Assembly (NCBI GenBank): GCA_026988575.1
Contig: JALSKZ010000002.1
Location: forward strand, 1 to 64,000
Reading direction: 5' to 3'
From: Thermodesulfobacteriales bacterium
GTDB lineage: Bacteria; Desulfobacterota; Thermodesulfobacteria; Thermodesulfobacteriales; Thermodesulfatatoraceae
DNA: 64,000 nt
A program made the position numbers and the translations under genes. Below the pieces are notes generated by a model. The model was not told the DNA's origin and made no database searches. It worked only from the letters and a program-made list of their open reading frames with translations. Below are positions 60,656 through 64,000 of the stretch, piece after piece (the first letter of the stretch is position 1; each line of letters begins with the position of its first letter).

Positions 60656-61341
60656 GGGTAGAAAATATTGCGGTGGGCTACGGCCTGGTAAGAGTGCTAA
60701 CGAACATATCCTTTGGGGTAGAGCCTGGAGAGGCGGTAGCCATATTAGGCCGTAACGGTGCCGGCAAGACCACCCTCTTGAAGGCCTTGATGGGGGTTTT
60801 ACCCTTGCAGAAAGGACGGGTGTTTTTTGATGGCGAAGACATTTCTCCCCTCAAGCCTTGGCAAAGGGTGGAGAGAGGAGTGGCTCTAGTGCCTGAAGGG
60901 CGCCATATTTTTGCCCCCCTAACGGTGAGAGAAAATCTCGAGCTGGGGGCTTTTCACTGCTCAAAAGGGGCTAGTGAACGTTTGGAAAAGGTCTTGGCCC
61001 TATTCCCGGCCTTGAGGAGACGGCTTAAGGTGAGGGCCGGGGTCCTTTCTGGGGGAGAGCAACAGATGTTGGCCATTGGTCGGGCCCTTATGAGCCAACC
61101 GCGATGTCTCTTCCTGGATGAACCATCCATGGGGCTTGCTCCTAAAGTAGCCCACTTTATTTTTGATGTCCTTTCCCAAATCAAAAAAGAACTGGCCCTT
61201 TTGATAGTAGAACAAAATGTTTCTCGGGTCTTGAAGATTGCCGATCGCCTATTGGTCCTAGATGATGGGCAGATCAAATGGGAATTTTCCGGGAAAGAAG
61301 CGGACATTTCACGGGTTGAAGAGGTCTATTTTGGTAAATAA
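60649..61341 (+). CDS. livF: Branched-chain amino acid ABC transporter ATPase LivF
   Basis: 230 residues. Walker A GRNGAGKTTLLKAL, signature LSGGEQQMLAIGRALM, Walker B CLFLDEPSMG, as in LivF. GTG start inside the livG stop region. No permease or binding-protein gene follows; instead the stop codon is directly next to the 3' end of a tRNA gene on the other strand. Confidence 0.92.
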   Translation: MLRVENIAVGYGLVRVLTNISFGVEPGEAVAILGRNGAGKTTLLKALMGVLPLQKGRVFFDGEDISPLKPWQRVERGVALVPEGRHIFAPLTVRENLELGAFHCSKGASERLEKVLALFPALRRRLKVRAGVLSGGEQQMLAIGRALMSQPRCLFLDEPSMGLAPKVAHFIFDVLSQIKKELALLIVEQNVSRVLKIADRLLVLDDGQIKWEFSGKEADISRVEEVYFGK

Positions 61342-61415
61342 TGGATCCGGGGGGTGGATTCGAACCACCATTCTGGGAGCCAAAATCCCATGTCCTGCCG
61401 TTAGACGACCCCGGA
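61342..61415 (-). tRNA. tRNA-Gln (anticodon UUG)
   Basis: 74 nt with an encoded CCA. Acceptor TCCGGGG / CCCCGGA; anticodon loop TTTTGGC on stem TGGGA / TCCCA gives anticodon TTG, reading CAA/CAG Gln; T arm GGTGG-TTCGAAT-CCACC. Its 3' end abuts the livF stop (61339-61341). Confidence 0.96.
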
Positions 61416-61425
61416 ACTAGACAAA

Positions 61426-61453
61426 AAGATAACCGGAAAAGAGAGCTTTGCAA
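61426..61453 (-). promoter_or_regulatory. Candidate promoter of tRNA-Gln
   Basis: On the minus strand TTGCAA (61448-61453), a 16-bp spacer and TATCTT (61426-61431), ending 10 bp before the tRNA 5' end. Confidence 0.35.
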
Positions 61454-61482
61454 GATTTGGTCTTTGCTTTTCCACATAGTAA

Positions 61483-61509
61483 CCCTTGGGGAGCAAGGGG
61501 AGCATTTTT
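61483..61509 (+). terminator. Possible terminator downstream of livF
   Basis: CCCTTG (61483-61488) and CAAGGG (61494-61499) can pair around GGGAG; a GAGCATTTTT run follows. It is about 140 bp after livF and past the antisense tRNA. Confidence 0.35.
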
Positions 61510-61703
61510 CTTGTTAAATCGTCATCGCAAGGCCACGTGGTGGCCGTAGAGAACTTGCCTAAACTCGATCTTGCACGACTCCTTATCCTGTCTTGACGAG
61601 AACAAGATTGCCGCGGCGTTCTCAGGAATTGCTTCGGTTTGTTCGTCATGCCCAAAGGGAGAGGGGTTTGCCCTGGACATGTTCAAAGGTCAGCTGAGGG
61701 GTG

Positions 61704-61814
61704 TCCTGATAAAGAATTTGATTCTTGTTCTTCTGGAGCTTGATGATTCTTGAGATATCTTATCGAGTAGCATAAAAATTAAACTTGGTACTTTAAATTT
61801 AGCTTTTATCAGGA
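61704..61814. repeat. 10-bp inverted repeat pair
   Basis: TCCTGATAAA (61704-61713) and exact complement TTTATCAGGA (61805-61814), about 91 bp apart. May be the ends of a small mobile-element remnant, or chance. Confidence 0.35.
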
Positions 61815-62111
61815 TAGCCTTCATACGCTTCCCTATCTCTTTTACTCTTTTCTTTTTTTCTTTAGCTTCGTTTCGGTTGTCCGCATTCATCGGAAAGAAG
61901 GTCTTTTGGGCACACGAACAAGAGTAAAGACTGGATGAGACGCCAATTCAAGACTGTCTAATATAATTGATTGATGTAGAATTTTGTGAATTAATGCTCA
62001 TATGATAAGAGTCTTTTTATACGAAAATATGTAGACAATAAGGTTACAGAACAAAAAGGCTAAGGCCGATTTATATACGGTGAAAATCCTATTTCTATAG
62101 GAGAGTTGTTT

Positions 62112-62222
62112 ATGGGGTGGGTAAACAGTGTGTTTGGAGAGCTTAAGGTTGACATAATTAAGCATCTTATGCTAACAGACAGAAAAATAATCTATTTTTC
62201 TCTCAAAGGAGAAGTCCGATGA
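62112..62222 (+). CDS. 36-residue ORF translationally coupled to porG
   Basis: Starts ATG at 62112 with TAGGAGA about 8 bp upstream; it encodes a basic, partly hydrophobic peptide beginning MGWVNSVFGELKVD. Its TGA overlaps the porG ATG (ATGA). There is no domain match. It may be a leader peptide or small subunit. Confidence 0.45.
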   Translation: MGWVNSVFGELKVDIIKHLMLTDRKIIYFSLKGEVR

Positions 62223-62770
62223 TCGAAGTGAGACTTCATGGTCGTGGTGGACAAGGTGCAGTGACATCGGCAGAACTCCTGGCCATTTCGGCCATTAACC
62301 AGGGTAGATATGCCCAGGCTTTTCCTAGCTTTGGGCCGGAGAGACGAGGGGCCCCGGTAATGGCCTTTGTGCGGGTTAGTGACCAAGTAATTCGTACGCG
62401 GGAGAAAGTTTATCATCCTGATATCGTAGTGGTCTTAGATCCTTCCCTGCCCACTATAGTAGATGTGGTCAAGGGATTAAAAGAAAATGGGTGGGTGATA
62501 TTAAATTCTCATAAAGACGAAAAGACCCTGCGCGAGGTCTTGAAGGGTTATGTAGGCAATTTGGCGGTAGTAGATGCGACCAAGATCGCCATGGAAGTAT
62601 TGGGTTTGCCTATTACTAATACCACTATGCTAGGTGCTCTGCTTAAGGCTACAGGTTTAGTAGAGCTCAACTATCTAGAAGAGGCCTTGGAGCACCGTTT
62701 TGGACGTTTGGCAGAGAAGAACAAGGCCGCTATGAAGCGGGCCATGGAAGAGACCAAAGTCTATCAGTAA
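62219..62770 (+). CDS. porG: Pyruvate:ferredoxin oxidoreductase subunit gamma
   Basis: 183 residues: IEVRLHGRGGQGAVTSAELLA, QAFPSFGPERRGAPV, NTTMLGALLKATGLV, typical of the PorG/2-oxoacid:acceptor oxidoreductase gamma family. The first of por G-D-A, with 10 bp to porD. Works with PorA and PorB to oxidise or, in autotrophs, synthesise pyruvate from acetyl-CoA and CO2. ATG overlaps the small upstream ORF; SD AAAGGAG. Confidence 0.92.
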   Translation: MIEVRLHGRGGQGAVTSAELLAISAINQGRYAQAFPSFGPERRGAPVMAFVRVSDQVIRTREKVYHPDIVVVLDPSLPTIVDVVKGLKENGWVILNSHKDEKTLREVLKGYVGNLAVVDATKIAMEVLGLPITNTTMLGALLKATGLVELNYLEEALEHRFGRLAEKNKAAMKRAMEETKVYQ

Positions 62771-62780
62771 GGAGAGGGAA

Positions 62781-63074
62781 ATGGGAAAAGATCAGGCCCT
62801 TATGTCGTGGAAGGATGTACCTTTTGGGCTTTATATCTTTGAGCCAGGCAATAGTGCCCAGTTTAAGACGGGAGACTGGCGTTCTATGCGGCCCGAACTC
62901 GACAAAGAAAAATGTGTAAAGTGTGGCTCCTGTTATATCCTTTGTCCTGATATGTGTTACGAGGCCGATGAAGAGGGTTTTTATCAGGTGAATTTGTTTT
63001 ATTGCAAGGGCTGCGGGATATGTGCGGCGGTATGCCCTAAAGGGGCGATTACCATGGTTTTGGAGGAGGTATAG
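62781..63074 (+). CDS. porD: Pyruvate:ferredoxin oxidoreductase delta subunit (2x[4Fe-4S])
   Basis: 97 residues with two CxxCxxCxxxC clusters: CVKCGSCYILCPDMC and CKGCGICAAVCPKGA. It carries electrons from pyruvate to ferredoxin. SD AAGGAGAGGG upstream. Start of porA follows 2 bp after the stop. Confidence 0.95.
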   Translation: MGKDQALMSWKDVPFGLYIFEPGNSAQFKTGDWRSMRPELDKEKCVKCGSCYILCPDMCYEADEEGFYQVNLFYCKGCGICAAVCPKGAITMVLEEV

Positions 63075-63076
63075 CC

Positions 63077-64000
63077 ATGGGAAAGAGAGTAGCAATGGAA
63101 GTGTCTATAGCGATTGCCGAGGCGGTTAAACTTGCGCGTGCGGAAGTGATAGCGGCGTATCCCATTACCCCGCAGACCCATATTGTAGAACATCTCAGTG
63201 AATTGGTGGCCAATGGGGAGTTAGATGCTGAATATGTGACTGTGGAATCAGAGCACTCGGCTATTAGCTGTTGCCTAGGCTCTGTGGCTACGGGGGCGAG
63301 GACATTTACCTCTACGAGCTCTCAAGGGCTGGCCTTGATGCACGAGATTCTTTTTATAGCTTCGGCTCTGCGTTTGCCTGTGGTTATGGTGGTGGCCAAC
63401 AGGGCCCTTTCGGCACCTATTAGTATTTGGAATGACCACAGCGACATTATGGCCCAAAGAGATATAGGCTGGATACAGACTTTTGCTGAAAACGGCCAAG
63501 AAGCAGTGGACTTAGTGCTTCACGCCTTTAGGGTGGCCGAGGACAGGAACGTTATGTTCCCCATGATTGTAAATATAGACGGTTTTACTCTTAGTCACGT
63601 TATCGAACCCATAGTGTTACCTGATCAAGAAGATGTAGATGCCTTTTTGCCTCCGTTTCGTCCCAAATACAAATTGGATCCCCGCAAACCCATTTCTATA
63701 GGGGCGGTAGGTGTTCCGGAAATCTATTTTGAGGCCAAAAAGGCCCAGGACGAGGCCTTTAAAAACTCTAGACGGGTAATCCTAAGGGCCTGGAAGGATT
63801 TTGCCACCCGGTTTGGTCGTGAATACCATCCGGTAGAGACTTACCGCATGGAAGATGCGGAAGTAGGGCTTTTGATCATGGGAAGTCTAGCAGAAACGGC
63901 CATGACCGCGGTGGATAAGATGCGCGAAGAGGGTAAAAAGGTTGGGCTTATCCGTTTACGTTTGTGGCGACCTTTCCCCACCAAGGAATTTAGAAAGGCT
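63077..64000 (+). CDS. porA: Pyruvate:ferredoxin oxidoreductase subunit alpha, 3' partial
   Basis: ATG at 63077 with GGAGGT upstream. 308 codons are visible to the window edge. AAYPITPQTHIVEHL and TVESEHSAISC, TSTSSQGLALMHE and ANRALSAPISIWNDHSD are typical of the PorA alpha subunit that binds substrate. Ordinary por order is G-D-A-B, so porB would lie right of the window. Confidence 0.93.
   Translation, partial: MGKRVAMEVSIAIAEAVKLARAEVIAAYPITPQTHIVEHLSELVANGELDAEYVTVESEHSAISCCLGSVATGARTFTSTSSQGLALMHEILFIASALRLPVVMVVANRALSAPISIWNDHSDIMAQRDIGWIQTFAENGQEAVDLVLHAFRVAEDRNVMFPMIVNIDGFTLSHVIEPIVLPDQEDVDAFLPPFRPKYKLDPRKPISIGAVGVPEIYFEAKKAQDEAFKNSRRVILRAWKDFATRFGREYHPVETYRMEDAEVGLLIMGSLAETAMTAVDKMREEGKKVGLIRLRLWRPFPTKEFRKA

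Larger units (their letters stand above)
61416..62111. other. Poorly coding stretch between tRNA-Gln and the por genes
   Basis: About 700 bp without a convincing gene. Frames at 61401-61655 (-), 61571-61753 (+) and 61690-61890 (-) have no recognised domain, and the last starts with a low-complexity Lys-rich segment. The stretch contains a 6+6 palindrome GGCCAC-GTG-GTGGCC (near 61532-61546), and a 10-bp inverted repeat TCCTGATAAA (61704-61713) / TTTATCAGGA (61805-61814). It may hold degenerated repeats, an ncRNA or the por leader. Confidence 0.4.

Noticed and set aside
61690-61890. 66-residue minus-strand frame as a gene
   Set aside because: No ribosome site or domain, and low-complexity Lys-rich content; it lies in the degenerate stretch.

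Overview
The window reads as a chromosomal segment of an anaerobic, Gram-negative, probably thermophilic bacterium of the Desulfobacterota / Thermodesulfobacteriota type. This is an inference from gene content; no 16S rRNA is present. The outer membrane is indicated by LptF/LptG, an OprI/Lpp-like lipoprotein, RlpA, HtrA, a PpiC foldase and a Wza-type exporter. Anaerobic C1/energy metabolism is indicated by a methylenetetrahydrofolate reductase fused to a MetV-type Cys-rich domain, pyruvate:ferredoxin oxidoreductase subunits, futalosine-pathway menaquinone genes (mqnA, mqnE) and the NADH-sensing repressor Rex. There is no CRISPR array, no intact transposase and no rRNA; one tRNA (Gln) is present.

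Layout. 1-9.5 kb: NtrC-type regulator, MetF-MetV fusion, OprI-like lipoprotein facing an L,D-transpeptidase, a radical SAM protein, folC, lptFG and pgeF. 9.5-16.7 kb: mqnA, ATP synthase F0 genes (atpZ, atpI, atpB, atpE) without F1, then rex, obgE, proB, a Nudix gene and a response-regulator diguanylate cyclase. 16.7-29.3 kb: leftward run with an RNase II/R-type exonuclease, hisA, a UDP-sugar epimerase, glmS and a tightly overlapping exopolysaccharide synthesis/export set of the XrtA/PEP-CTERM-associated type but with no exosortase, headed by a small HNH protein. 29.3-45.9 kb: mqnE, gyrA, hrcA-grpE-dnaK, hisI-hisG, a TPR lipoprotein, queH, dnaN, gyrB, a Cys-rich mini-protein, a DedA/VTT membrane protein, larC and a PerR-type repressor. 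46-53.3 kb: leftward cluster glgC, KaiC-like ATPase, hexapeptide acyltransferase-like protein, ppiC, RNase H-like exonuclease, an HPF-sigma fusion and htrA. 53.4-59.8 kb: comF, pyruvate-kinase-C-like protein, HAD phosphatase, yacP, parB-parA with a parS site, 5-FTHF cyclo-ligase, rlpA and rlmE. 59.9-64 kb: livG-livF, tRNA-Gln, a poorly coding stretch and the por genes, running off the right edge.

The most unusual item is the 351-residue protein at 47523-48578. Its N-terminal domain resembles ribosome hibernation factor HPF/RaiA and the rest resembles sigma-70 regions 2 and 4. It sits in a cluster with a periplasmic foldase (ppiC) and a periplasmic protease (htrA), which suggests a circuit joining ribosome hibernation to envelope stress.

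A 14-bp perfect parS core directly upstream of parA, a second consensus-matching parS-like site inside comF, and dnaN/gyrB/gyrA nearby suggest the window lies near the replication origin. dnaA is not in view. Base composition is mosaic: AT-rich blocks begin and end inside genes (hisI, gyrB, the chain-length protein, the sugar transferase), which points to recombination tracts or uneven selection rather than whole-gene acquisition.
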